The notes beneath the pieces are model-generated. The model had not been told where the DNA came from, made no database searches, and saw nothing but the letters and a program-made list of their open reading frames with translations. 64,000 nt of DNA, taken from Symploca sp. SIO1C2 (GTDB lineage Bacteria; Cyanobacteriota; Cyanobacteriia; Cyanobacteriales; Coleofasciculaceae). Below, in pieces: positions 14,699 to 23,744 of the stretch. A program made the position numbers and the translations under genes. The stretch is from the NCBI GenBank assembly GCA_010672925.1, contig JAAHFP010000001.1:577250-641249 (forward strand). The letters run 5' to 3'. Positions within the stretch are counted from its first letter, which is position 1. Each line of letters opens with the position of its first letter.

Positions 14699-15001
14699 CT
14701 ACCAATCCTTCTCTCTCTTCTCTCTAGTAATAACAATTATAGGCTGGTAGTTATCGCTGAGTTGACCTGATTCTTTCAACTTCTCGAGCATAGACTCGGT
14801 TCTTTTGATGATCTTACCTGCTCCCCGACGAAGGTCCTTAACGTCATCTTTTTTAGCTATCGTCTTCAATATGACGGCATTCTCCATCTGCGCAGTAGCA
14901 GCAATGCTAGGAGCTGTTAATCCAGGAAGAAAGGAAACTGGGATCAACAGAGAGCAAAGTACAAGCGCTACAACTAACTTTTTGGCAATTGCTTTTAACA
15001 T
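14699..15001 (-). CDS. Small exported protein, tandem paralogue B
   Basis: The ATG at 15001 gives 100 residues with signal peptide MLKAIAKKLVVALVLCSLLI, nearly the same as paralogue A. The mature part shares the layout KDDVKDLRRGAGKIIKR, a helix, QPIIVITREKR and a Trp near the end. It is 126 bp upstream of paralogue A on the same strand, so a tandem duplication is clear. Its function is unknown; a small exported or thylakoid-lumen protein is possible. Confidence 0.7.
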   Translation of the reverse strand: MLKAIAKKLVVALVLCSLLIPVSFLPGLTAPSIAATAQMENAVILKTIAKKDDVKDLRRGAGKIIKRTESMLEKLKESGQLSDNYQPIIVITREKREKDW

Positions 15002-15121
15002 CAAACTTTTCCTTATTATTGAGTTAATTATGTTGGTGATTCTAAGATAGTGTCAGTTCTGAGTCACTCGGTTTTCATATTTCTTAATGAGACACAAAGA
15101 GGTTGCTCACGGGATATAGCG

Positions 15122-15152
15122 CAATTCAAAATTCAAAATTCAAAATTCAAAA
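15122..15152 (+). repeat. ATTCAAA heptamer array
   Basis: Four units lie in the 15002-15591 gap. The rest of that gap holds the two GC-rich repeats listed next, and no gene. Confidence 0.85.
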
Positions 15153-15260
15153 ATATGCCATTACTAGGTTTCAGGCTTTATTAATGTCCTAACCTAAGTA
15201 CGTAGTGCGATATCAAGGCTTTTAATTTGTCAGTTCGTCAGGACAGAATCTTAATAGATG

Positions 15261-15320
15261 GTAGGGGCGGGTTCTCCTAAAATCTTTCGGTTCAACCAGC
15301 CAATGACCTAAACCCGTCCC
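15261..15320. repeat. GTAGGGGCGGGTT..AAACCCGTCCC repeat
   Basis: One copy of a GC-rich inverted-repeat family. Other copies are at 15351, 23574, 34848, 35009 and 35676. Confidence 0.75.
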
Positions 15321-15350
15321 GGTGGGAAAATCGGTATCTGAGCATCTGCC

Positions 15351-15410
15351 GGGGCGGGTTTAGCTAAATTACCGCTCTTATTGCCCAGTTTCGGGCGAAC
15401 CCGCCTCTAC
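15351..15410. repeat. GGGGCGGGTTT..AACCCGCCTCTAC repeat
   Basis: Same family as 15261-15320; complementary ends face each other around an AT-richer centre. Confidence 0.75.
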
Positions 15411-15591
15411 AGCAATTTATATTGTATGTTTAATGGGACATTACTCCCAGGGTGAGCTCGCATAAAGCAATCACCACAGAAATCCGTCTCTTGATGACAA
15501 AAAAATATCATTGGTCACAAAGTCTAAAAACGACAAATAACCAATGACTAATGACCCTTGCATCCCAAGTAATGCAAGTCGTGGAATGAGC

Positions 15592-17295
15592 TTAAACTTT
15601 TAATTTTGATTGAGTCACCTCAGATTGATAACCGTTCACTAAGTCAAGAGCTTGTTGCAAAGCCTCAAGACGATTCGTCACCCGATTTCTCGGCGGTAAA
15701 TTCTCAAAGATTTCTAAACATCGCAGCCTCTTTTGTACGTCACCGGAGGCACCGACAACAAACACTTCACGACGTTGTTCAATCGCATCTTTAATCATGG
15801 TTTCGATGGCTAAAGAAGCAGTAACCCCTAAAATAGGTACATCACTAAAATCTAGAATCAAGACGTCGAACTTTTCTACAATCGTCATCCGTCGGGAAAT
15901 CGATTTTGCTGCTCCGAAACTCATTGGTCCGCCAAGGCGGAACAGTAGAATACGACCATGAGCTTGTAGCAAAAGCTGTTTCTCCTCATGGCTTAGTCGC
16001 ATATCTTCATTGGGAATGGTGGTTGCTTGAATCTCACCCGCCTGCCAATCAGTTAGTTTTTGGACTGTCAATAGATTAGCGACAAACACCCCAACAGCTA
16101 CAGCAGTGATCAGGTCTACAAATACCGTCAGGAAGAGCACGCCATACATGATACCTGCTGCCTTCTTTGATATCCGGTGAGCACGTTTGAGAAAACTCCA
16201 GTCGATAATATCAATGCCGACTTTGATCAAGATACCAGCCAGGATCGCCTGAGGAATACTCTCTGTTAACTTGCCTGCACCTAAGACAATAACCAGCAGA
16301 AGGAAACCATGAATAATTCCAGAAAGTGGTGTTTGACCCCCAGCACGAACATTAACTACGGTGCGCATCGTTGCTCCTGCCCCCGGTAGTCCACCAAATA
16401 ATCCTGAAATTAAATTACCGATACCCTGACCAATCAATTCACGGTCAGAGTCATGCTGAGTTCTGGTGATGTTGTCAGCAACCAGTGAAGTAAGTAGGGA
16501 GTCAATGGAGCCTAATGTTGCTAACATCAGCCCATAGACAAGCATATCTTTGATTTGGTCTAACCTAAATACAGGCAATTGTAATTTGGGCAGGCCAGTT
16601 GGAATATCTCCAATCAGGATAAGATTAGCATTTGGCAGCAAGTAAGTTGCAATTAAAGTACCAACTACTAATGCCAGTAGTGGCGATGGCAGTACCCGAT
16701 TGAGCTTAGCTGGTGCTCCAAAAACAATTGCCAACGTTAGTATTCCTATACCAACTGCTGCAAAATTAGGATGTGCTAGGAATTGTGGTAAGTCACGGAG
16801 AGCGCCAACTACACTGCTAGAGCTTTTATATCCTAGCAAGGGAGGAATCTGTATCAAGATAATGATCACCCCAATACCGGACATAAAGCCGGATATTACT
16901 GTGTAGGGCATCAGGGTGATGTACTTACCTAACCGCAGCAAGCCAAAGAGGATTTGAAATAAACCACCCAGCATAACTACAGTAAATGCCATTGCCAAAC
17001 CAACGTCGGGATTTTTGGCAATCAGAGCAGAAAAGACTGTAGCCATCACCACAGTCATCGGACCAGTTGGGCCAGAAATTTGTGAAGGAGTGCCACCAAA
17101 TAGGGCAGCCAACAATCCTACAAAAATAGCCCCGTAAAGACCATGAATTGCTCCAGCACCGGAGGATACGCCAAAAGCTAGCGCTAAGGGTAAGGCGACA
17201 ATGGCGGCAGTTAAACCACCAAATAAATCGCCCCGCAGGTTATGAAAACGTAAAGGATTAACAAGTTGCATTACATTAGAGAAGTAATTAGTCAA
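15592..17295 (-). CDS. bicA: SulP-family bicarbonate transporter, BicA-like
   Basis: The protein has 567 residues. An N-terminal membrane domain (about 20-410, some 12-14 spans) is followed by a cytoplasmic STAS domain (about 435-550, with VLILDFSDVPILGVTASLA). Signatures shared with BicA of cyanobacteria include GDLFGGLTAAIVALPLALAFG, GPTGPMTVV, SIDSLLTSLVAD (the Asp and Thr proposed for Na coordination) and GAGATMRTVVN. BicA is a low-affinity, high-flux Na-dependent bicarbonate carrier of the plasma membrane. The presence of ccmO and a CcmR/CmpR-type regulator next door supports a carbon-concentrating role over sulfate transport. Substrate is inferred. Confidence 0.82.
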   Translation of the reverse strand: MTNYFSNVMQLVNPLRFHNLRGDLFGGLTAAIVALPLALAFGVSSGAGAIHGLYGAIFVGLLAALFGGTPSQISGPTGPMTVVMATVFSALIAKNPDVGLAMAFTVVMLGGLFQILFGLLRLGKYITLMPYTVISGFMSGIGVIIILIQIPPLLGYKSSSSVVGALRDLPQFLAHPNFAAVGIGILTLAIVFGAPAKLNRVLPSPLLALVVGTLIATYLLPNANLILIGDIPTGLPKLQLPVFRLDQIKDMLVYGLMLATLGSIDSLLTSLVADNITRTQHDSDRELIGQGIGNLISGLFGGLPGAGATMRTVVNVRAGGQTPLSGIIHGFLLLVIVLGAGKLTESIPQAILAGILIKVGIDIIDWSFLKRAHRISKKAAGIMYGVLFLTVFVDLITAVAVGVFVANLLTVQKLTDWQAGEIQATTIPNEDMRLSHEEKQLLLQAHGRILLFRLGGPMSFGAAKSISRRMTIVEKFDVLILDFSDVPILGVTASLAIETMIKDAIEQRREVFVVGASGDVQKRLRCLEIFENLPPRNRVTNRLEALQQALDLVNGYQSEVTQSKLKV

Positions 17296-17754
17296 TCAGT
17301 CTTTAGTCATAATTTACGACTAATGTAGCTTAAATGGATCTATTTAATTTGCCTAAATTCAAAAGTAATGAATAATACCGAAATAAATGGAAACGCGAAT
17401 AGCAGTGGATTAAATGTTTACCAGCTTTATGAAAATCCACACTATTGTTAGCTCTTAATCACACTCAATCTATTTTTTGTTCTCAGATTGTCAAAAATTT
17501 ACTTATAACTTAATATTTCATTGTTTTTCGTCGCACAATTATAAAAAATTAACATTTAATGGTAAGATTATTAGCTTAACCCTATCTGTCTATTAATCTT
17601 TTTCCTTTAACCTTTACTTCATGCTTGCCCCACTCCCCCCACCGCTTTTTGTCATGAGTTGTTAGTTTTTGAGCGGTTTAGTTTTTAGACTGGATACACA
17701 GACAACAAATAACCAGCCATTACCTGAAGGTAGGAGTCTAGTCATCGAAAAAAC

Positions 17755-18151
17755 TGGGTCTGAAACCCCGTCCTAGCCTACGGCAACGCTTCGCGAACTA
17801 GGACGGCTTGAAAGTCTGCTACAATAGCAACTGCTGGGAATGAAAATCAAGTGCCCAGTAACTGCACCTTGAAAACTGGATATATGAGGTTCTGTACGGA
17901 AAAGCTTGTACAGGTAAAATATCCAAGCAGCAAGTACTAGTCTTATAACGACACCGTACCGCAGGGCTTGCGGAATCGGGACTCTGCAATGGGTCGAAAG
18001 TCTGTGGACTCTGTGTAAGACAGTACATGGTTTTTAGCCGTGGTATGCGACGGTGAATGTTAGCGCAGCGGACGCAGCGTTAGCGAGTAAGCAGAAACCT
18101 AAATTGCGAGGTTTAGGAATCACCGTGGCTTCAGCCCGGTGAGGATGTCAA
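17755..18151 (+). ncRNA. Orphan HEARO/OMEGA-RNA-like structured RNA, no nuclease gene attached
   Basis: In the 884-bp gap between bicA and ccmO, about 400 bp is more GC-rich than its flanks and carries nested complementarity. CCGTCCTAG (17768-17776) pairs with CTAGGACGG (17798-17806). AAACCT (18095) pairs with AGGTTT (18109). CACCGTGGC (18121) pairs with GCCCGGTG (18134) around TTCA. The 3' end, GGAATC then this hairpin then GAGGATGTCAA, matches what I know as the scaffold end of cyanobacterial TnpB/IscB-associated RNAs. No IscB or TnpB frame is present on either side. Palindromic GC inserts lie in two loops. The 5' limit is uncertain. It could instead be a relic transposon end rather than an expressed RNA. 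Upstream, 17296-17754 shows no gene. Confidence 0.5.
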
Positions 18152-18179
18152 GGAGTTACACAAATATGGAGCTGGGATA

Positions 18180-18980
18180 GTGCCCCAAGACCCGTTGCGC
18201 AGAAGGAATACCTTATCCTCTACGGATGCCGACAACCACAGCGATCCGCGCCGTAACTATCGCCTCAATCCAACTTCCTTGGGCTTGGTCTCTACTCTCA
18301 GTTTTCCTGTTATTGTCAGTACAGCTGATGCCATGCTTAAGTCAGCGGGAGTAACCTTAGTAGGATATGAAAAAATTGGTAATGGCCATTGTACGGCGAT
18401 TGTTCGAGGTGCGATCGCTGAAGTCCGGATTGCGGTTCAAGCTGGCATGGAACATGCTCAAAAAGAAGGTCAATTCCTCTCTTCTCTAGTAATCCCACGA
18501 CCATTCCCTAATCTAGAAGTTATCTTTCCTATTGGCTCCCACCTATTGGATCCGGCTCAACAAAATCATCGTAGTCGTATTAGCAATCAAGCCATAGGTC
18601 TTTTGGAAACTAGGGGATTTCCGCCGATGGTGGGCGCAGCGGATATTATGCTGAAGTCTGCCAATGTTCAGTTAACTGCCTATGAAACTATTGGGGCTGG
18701 TTTATGTACGGTAATTATTCAAGGTCGTGTGGCAGATGTGGCTATGGCCTTACAAATTGGGATTGCAGAAGCTAACCGCATAGGTGAAGTAACTGCTGTG
18801 ACAGTAATTCCTCGACCCTTGGAAGATTTGGAGCAATCTCTACCACTAGCAAGTTGCTTGATTGAGGAGCAACCTCAACCATTAAAGTTACCCATTGAGG
18901 TGAAGGAAACAGAGAAAGAGCTTGTAGAACTGCCAGATTTAGGGAAGTTACCCACTAAAACAAAAGATTCATCATCGTAG
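18180..18980 (+). CDS. ccmO: Carboxysome shell protein CcmO (double BMC domain)
   Basis: The 266 residues hold two tandem BMC domains at about 33-110 and 136-215. Both have the pattern LGL(V/L)ST/ET..FP.(I/M)V..AD(A/I)MLKSA..L..YE.IG.G.CT.I(V/I), which is typical of CcmO. CcmO forms pseudohexameric tiles in the beta-carboxysome shell. The start is GTG 18180; no ATG precedes the first BMC domain, and the frame runs open back into the RNA-like element. The first 30 residues are variable and the C-terminal tail is acidic. Transcription must begin in or before the RNA-like element 28 bp upstream. The LysR gene follows 81 bp downstream. Confidence 0.92.
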   Translation: MPQDPLRRRNTLSSTDADNHSDPRRNYRLNPTSLGLVSTLSFPVIVSTADAMLKSAGVTLVGYEKIGNGHCTAIVRGAIAEVRIAVQAGMEHAQKEGQFLSSLVIPRPFPNLEVIFPIGSHLLDPAQQNHRSRISNQAIGLLETRGFPPMVGAADIMLKSANVQLTAYETIGAGLCTVIIQGRVADVAMALQIGIAEANRIGEVTAVTVIPRPLEDLEQSLPLASCLIEEQPQPLKLPIEVKETEKELVELPDLGKLPTKTKDSSS

Positions 18981-19061
18981 AATCTTTAATATATAGAAAA
19001 TTTATGTTATATTTTTACCTACGATAGACTATCATCTATATACTGTCTAGGGGAAAAATCA

Positions 19062-19985
19062 TTGAAGCAAGCCACGCTGCACCAGTTAAGAGTCTTTGAA
19101 GCGGTTGCTCGGCATAATAGCTTTACGCGAGCAGCAGAGGAGCTCTTTCTTACCCAACCAACGGTTTCTATGCAGGTAAAGCAGTTAACCAAAATAGTTG
19201 GGATGCCTCTGTTTGATCAAGTAGGCAAGCGTATCTATCTAACACAAGCTGGTGAGGAACTCCTTAAAACTTGTCGAGAACTCTTTGACAAATTGGACAA
19301 GTTTGAGATGATTCTGTCAGACTTAAAGGGCTTAAAACAAGGACGCCTACGCCTAGCAGTTATTACCACAGCTAAATATTTCGTTCCTCGCTTACTAGGT
19401 CCATTTTGTCAGCATTATCCAGGTATTGATATTTCTCTTCAGGTGACTAACCACGAATATATCCTTCGTCGCCTGAGTGAGAACTTGGATGACTTGTATA
19501 TTATGAGTCAACTGCCGGACAATCTTGATATCACCTACCAAGCGGTACAAGAAAACCCCTTAATTGTCCTAGCACCAGCAAATCATCCCCTAGCTAACCA
19601 GAAAAATATTTCCCTGGAACGTATTGCTGCTGAGCCTTTTATTATGAGAGAGCCAGGATCAGGAACCCGCAAAGCAGTACAGGATCTCTTTGAGGAACAT
19701 AAAATTTCCCTCAAAGTGCGGTTGGACTTGGGTAGTAACGAGGCAATTAAACAAGCCATCGCTGGTGGACTAGGAATATCGGCATTATCTCGTCATACCT
19801 TAGCACTTGAAGGAATTAACGGACAACTGACAATTCTGGATGTGGAAAAATTTCCCATCGAGCGTTATTGGTATGCTGTGTATCCTAAAGGGAAACAACT
19901 ATCTGTTGTTGCTCAGACTTTTTTGGAGTATATGTTGACCCAAGGGAAACAGATTGCCGAAAGTACAATGACTCAAACACATTGA
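19062..19985 (+). CDS. LysR-type regulator of the CcmR/CmpR (CbbR) group
   Basis: The protein has 307 residues from a TTG start, the only start that keeps the whole helix-turn-helix (LHQLRVFEAVARHNSFTRAAEELFLTQPTVSMQVKQL); GGGGA about 10 bp upstream is a fair ribosome site. The effector domain begins near 90 (GRLRLAVITTAKYFVPRLLG). The sequence is closest in feel to cyanobacterial CcmR/NdhR and CmpR, which control inorganic-carbon uptake genes in response to carbon metabolites. Its position after ccmO and near bicA fits. CcmR versus CmpR is not resolved. The TGA stop overlaps a TTGACATCCTCCC element. Confidence 0.85.
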   Translation: MKQATLHQLRVFEAVARHNSFTRAAEELFLTQPTVSMQVKQLTKIVGMPLFDQVGKRIYLTQAGEELLKTCRELFDKLDKFEMILSDLKGLKQGRLRLAVITTAKYFVPRLLGPFCQHYPGIDISLQVTNHEYILRRLSENLDDLYIMSQLPDNLDITYQAVQENPLIVLAPANHPLANQKNISLERIAAEPFIMREPGSGTRKAVQDLFEEHKISLKVRLDLGSNEAIKQAIAGGLGISALSRHTLALEGINGQLTILDVEKFPIERYWYAVYPKGKQLSVVAQTFLEYMLTQGKQIAESTMTQTH

Positions 19986-20030
19986 CATCCTCCCGATGCT
20001 GACTCTAAGAGTAGAGCGCGGGCTTATTCC
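19982..20030 (-). mobile_element. Solo IS200/605-like right-end tail
   Basis: TTGACATCCTCCC at 19982-19994 is the reverse complement of the GAGGATGTCAA tail that ends the RNA-like element at 18151. CCCG and CGGG further in could close a hairpin. No transposase is present. It supplies the stop codon of the LysR gene. Confidence 0.4.
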
Positions 20031-20143
20031 AATCATTTGAACCTAAAATATTATCTCTTGCTCTAACCAACCTACGGAATGTGGGATTAATCGGTGCTAC
20101 ATTTAAATAATAGTTCTGAAATTTCCCTGGAAGTGGATAGAGT

Positions 20144-22177
20144 ATGGTTCAGTTAGGTTCTAATAGCTTTATTAAAAAAGTTGAAAGGATGCAGTTTCTT
20201 TTGACTCAACTGGAGAGTGTGATTGGAGAAGAATTCTTAAGTACTGAATTGGAAACAGTGCTGAAGGAAATTAAACCTATGTTCCATATATTGATTATGG
20301 GAGAAGTTAGTTCAGGAAAAAGTAGTTTGATTAGCTCTCTTTTGCATGAACAAAATATAAACGAATTCACATCTATTCAGGAAAGTAATGAAACGTCAGT
20401 TCCTATTTACATTAGATATGCAGACATACCCTATATCAGAGCACAATTTTTTACAGATGAGATTATTCATGAAGTTGAAAAAGAGATAAAAAGTTTAGAA
20501 ATTAATGAAGATGAGCATCAGGGCGATATTGAATACTTAAAGTATATACACGACAAACTAGTAAATAACAAAAAAATTTTTAGAGCTCGAGGTGAGCAAC
20601 TAGGAATATCTGAAGAAATTAATATTGATATTCGTGACAGACAATCTATTTTTCGTCAACTGAAAGAAGTTTCTGCTAGCTCTTCTGGAAATGAGGAGTT
20701 AGATGCTATTTCAAAAATTTCATTTGGGTATGACAATGAGTTTCTCAGAAAAACGCGAAATATCGAGTTTATTGATTGCGTAGGAAGTGGAGAACCTAAC
20801 CCTATAATCTCTCTAAAGCTAGACAAGGTATTGAAAAGTAATATCGACATTGTTTTATTTGTATTTCCTGATTTATCAATCAAGACTTCATTCACTAGTT
20901 TGTTCAACCATACAAGCACAAACAAACTGATCAAAGAAGGGCGTTTTGTAATTGTTTTAAATAAATTGGATCAGTTAGGTGATAGGCTATACAAGGCATC
21001 GAAAAAAGAAGAACTTATTGGTAAATTTAAGAAGGCATTGTTAAAAAATTGTCCGCTCATTAAAGATAGTATTAATGAGATTAAGTTTTTTACACTTTCA
21101 TTACACGCGATTGAAGGTAAACTAAAGAATAAGTGGTTGGTGAAAGAGTCTGCTCCTTTGAAGATCTTCTCAATTAGGCAATTAAATGAACTTCGGGAAT
21201 ATTTTTCCGAATCTCAATATGAGATAGCAAAAAAGACGAAGAGAATATCAGCATTTAAAGGGCAATTACAAACTTTATTTCAGTTGTTTGAGAGCTTATC
21301 AGACGAAACTGAAAGTAAAGTTAAGAAATCTGAAAGCTTCAGGCGAATTTTTGAGAGCTTAATTCCTGAGATGGAAAAAGTTGATGGTAGTCTGCGACAA
21401 CAGAAAGATAAGAAAGGATGTTTTAGCATTATAGAGGCAAAATGCCATGAGTTTATGAGTAACATTGATTGGGAGAAGTATACTGAAATGGTTAGTTTTC
21501 AGTCTATGGGGAATTCAAAGAAACTATTCCGTGAAATTAGAAATTTTTCTAATAACTTAGTCAAGAAGATATATGATGATCATATATCTCAACTCTACGG
21601 CATAATCATGCAAGAGATTGAAGAAAAGATCAATGCTGCATTTAGTGAGTACGTGTTCAAGCAGGATCTACTGCTTCAGGAGAACCTTCAACAGATAATC
21701 TCACCTGATGAAGATAAAGATTTTCGACCTTTTTCTGCTTCCCTAATGGGGCAACGGGAGCTATTTTGGAACACTACTAGCGATCCGCTTGCTGAGGCTA
21801 ACCGAAAACGTGATTTTGAGCAATACGCATATAAATATTTATCTAATTGCGACTGGAATACTCCTCGTGATGCAAAATTGCCATATCTAAGAAGCCTGTT
21901 ATCCAACAACTTAAAAGATTGTTGCCACAATTATGTTAAAGATTACTTTTTGGATGGAGGTGAGTATTATCTTAGAGCAGAAGAGTATTTAAATCAGACT
22001 GATAGAACTCTTGAAGATCATCTCAAAATGTACCAAAATACGAAGAAACTCTATACTTCGCAAATTTGGATTCAAAGAAACCGTGAAAGGATAAAGTCAT
22101 ATTCTGAAGAACTTATTCACCTTGCTAGGGAAGCTGATGTCTTATTACAGAAGTATCAAGCTTCCATTCAGGCATGA
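20144..22177 (+). CDS. Large dynamin-like GTPase
   Basis: The protein has 677 residues. G1 is GEVSSGKSS at 53-61, a Thr-rich segment near 75-85 is a candidate G2, G3 is the variant DCVGSG at 211-216 and G4 is NKLD at 273-276. From about 360 it is strongly charged and helical, as in the stalk of bacterial dynamins, but no clear membrane span is seen. It is distantly similar in layout to the GTPase at 614. The gene is AT-richer in codon choice than its neighbours (many AAA, ATA, AGA), suggesting transfer. Its role is unknown; bacterial dynamins act on membranes in repair or phage defence. Confidence 0.7.
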   Translation: MVQLGSNSFIKKVERMQFLLTQLESVIGEEFLSTELETVLKEIKPMFHILIMGEVSSGKSSLISSLLHEQNINEFTSIQESNETSVPIYIRYADIPYIRAQFFTDEIIHEVEKEIKSLEINEDEHQGDIEYLKYIHDKLVNNKKIFRARGEQLGISEEINIDIRDRQSIFRQLKEVSASSSGNEELDAISKISFGYDNEFLRKTRNIEFIDCVGSGEPNPIISLKLDKVLKSNIDIVLFVFPDLSIKTSFTSLFNHTSTNKLIKEGRFVIVLNKLDQLGDRLYKASKKEELIGKFKKALLKNCPLIKDSINEIKFFTLSLHAIEGKLKNKWLVKESAPLKIFSIRQLNELREYFSESQYEIAKKTKRISAFKGQLQTLFQLFESLSDETESKVKKSESFRRIFESLIPEMEKVDGSLRQQKDKKGCFSIIEAKCHEFMSNIDWEKYTEMVSFQSMGNSKKLFREIRNFSNNLVKKIYDDHISQLYGIIMQEIEEKINAAFSEYVFKQDLLLQENLQQIISPDEDKDFRPFSASLMGQRELFWNTTSDPLAEANRKRDFEQYAYKYLSNCDWNTPRDAKLPYLRSLLSNNLKDCCHNYVKDYFLDGGEYYLRAEEYLNQTDRTLEDHLKMYQNTKKLYTSQIWIQRNRERIKSYSEELIHLAREADVLLQKYQASIQA

Positions 22178-22546
22178 AATACAAGGAAGTCTACCACTTA
22201 GAAGATAGTAAGCCTACAAGGGCAAATAAAGTGAGCTACAATCCCTTTAGTCTTAGCTTTACAGCGGTTCCCGATACAATGAGGTACACCTGAATAAGTT
22301 GTCAAGATTTGATAGATTTGTTCCTCGTCGATTTTACTGTACCTCGTAACAGCGGTTTCTGCTGTAAATACCGCGAGGCAGTTGATAACAACTGGTTTCC
22401 CAAGCCATCCAATACCAGATGTCAATTATTCCTGCCACTATGCTACAGTGAAAAAGCTCTTGTACTCTTATTAAGGTTGCTTGAGATTACTTAGGACATG
22501 GCAAAGGATTATATTTGCCCAAACTATTAGCCTATTCTTCCATTTT
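22178..22546. other. Gap with no supported gene
   Basis: A 75-codon reverse frame spans 22198-22425 (AETAVTRYSKIDEEQIYQIL in its middle). It has no recognisable family, start context or neighbours and may be a fragment of a lost gene. Confidence 0.3.
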
Positions 22547-22786
22547 CTACTCAACCGGGTTTTTAGGTTTAACCACTGGAGGGACTGGATCATAGCCACC
22601 GGGATGTAAAGGATGACAGCGCGAGATACGCCGCACCGCCAGACAACTACCACGCCACCAACCAAAGCGATTTACTGCTTCTAGAGCATACTGAGAGCAA
22701 GTAGGTTGAAAGCGACAGGTGGGAGGAAATAGAGGAGAAATAAAGGTTCTGTAACCTCGAATTAGCCAAATGAGTAAAGTTTTCAT
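22547..22786 (-). CDS. yidD: Membrane protein insertion efficiency factor YidD
   Basis: The protein has 79 residues. The hallmark [20 protein letters not shown], then SQYALEA and HPGGYDPVP, are all present. An amphipathic N-terminal helix and conserved cysteines fit the family. YidD assists YidC-dependent insertion of membrane proteins at the inner membrane. It is divergent from the kinase gene at 22851 with only 64 bp between, so promoters must overlap. Confidence 0.95.
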   Translation of the reverse strand: MKTLLIWLIRGYRTFISPLFPPTCRFQPTCSQYALEAVNRFGWWRGSCLAVRRISRCHPLHPGGYDPVPPVVKPKNPVE

Positions 22787-22850
22787 AAAAAAACTCTGGT
22801 AGCAAGGATAATAAAGTAGTAGTCAGGCTTCACTCATCTTACTTAGATCT

Positions 22851-23552
22851 TTGCTTCATTCTCTACCCTGGTTAGAATCAGTCCCACCCTTGTGGCTAAA
22901 AATTGGTGTCGTTGCCCTGGGTTTAGTTACTATTGTCCTTTTAGCAGAAACTCTACATCGCTATACTGAGAACAAATCAGAACTTAGCCGTAAGATAGTT
23001 CACATCGGTACTGGTAATGTTATTTTACTTGCTTGGTGGCTGCAAATACCCGAAGCAGTGGGCATTGCTGCTTCTATCGTTACCAGTTTGGTCGCACTTT
23101 TGTCCTATTATATTCCGATTTTACCTGGTATTAACAGTGTCGGACGCCAAAGTCTGGGCACATTCTTCTATGCAGTCAGTATCGGCATCCTTGTTGCTTG
23201 GTTTTGGCCTCTCCAACAATACCAGTATGCTGCAATTGGGATTTTAATTATGGCTTGGGGAGATGGACTTGCTGGACTGATTGGTCAACAATGGGGAAAG
23301 CATCAATATCATATCTGGGGTATCAAAAAAAGCTGGGAAGGCTCTCTAACCATGTTTGGTGCTAGCTATGTTGTTTGCTGTCTCATTCTGGTGAGTGTTC
23401 AGGGCAATCTTTGGCAAACTTATTTAGTTGCAGCCGCGATCGCTTTATTTGCTACTGTAGTCGAAACCTTCTCTAAATTAGGAATTGATAATCTTACAGT
23501 TCCTTTGGGTAGTGCAGCACTGGCCTTTTTCTTAAGTCAGTTTCTTGCTTGA
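22851..23552 (+). CDS. Phytol/polyprenol kinase-family membrane protein
   Basis: The protein has 233 residues from a TTG start, with about six to seven membrane spans. SRKIVHIGTGN, the acidic-Gly motif MAWGDGLAGLIGQQWG and KKSWEGSLTMF are signatures of the CTP-dependent phytol/dolichol kinase family. In cyanobacteria such a kinase phosphorylates phytol freed from chlorophyll, feeding tocopherol synthesis. A general polyprenol or diacylglycerol-type kinase is the alternative. Confidence 0.8.
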   Translation: MLHSLPWLESVPPLWLKIGVVALGLVTIVLLAETLHRYTENKSELSRKIVHIGTGNVILLAWWLQIPEAVGIAASIVTSLVALLSYYIPILPGINSVGRQSLGTFFYAVSIGILVAWFWPLQQYQYAAIGILIMAWGDGLAGLIGQQWGKHQYHIWGIKKSWEGSLTMFGASYVVCCLILVSVQGNLWQTYLVAAAIALFATVVETFSKLGIDNLTVPLGSAALAFFLSQFLA

Positions 23553-23573
23553 AATGTTGTTAGGTTATCGTTT

Positions 23574-23634
23574 GGGCGGGTTTTGAAGAAATATTTGGGT
23601 AACATGGTCTAGATTGTCCCTAAACCCGCCCCTA
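23574..23634. repeat. GGGCGGGTTT..AAACCCGCCCCTAC repeat
   Basis: Copy of the GC-rich inverted-repeat family, starting 21 bp after the kinase stop codon; it may also end that transcript. Confidence 0.75.
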
Positions 23635-23744
23635 CTGTTGCCTGTTGCTTTTTCACAAAAAAGCTGGTGGAGAACAAGTCACTTTTCTCCCCAACCAATA
23701 AAAATCAATTTCTGAAATTTTTTCAAAATAATTATTGACAACTT

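Noticed and set aside
15592-17295. Sulfate permease
   Set aside because: SulP proteins are often labelled so, but the length, the SIDSLLTSLVAD and GAGATMRTV motifs and the carboxysome context favour BicA.
22198-22425. 75-codon reverse frame
   Set aside because: No family or start signal could be recognised; kept only as a possible fragment.
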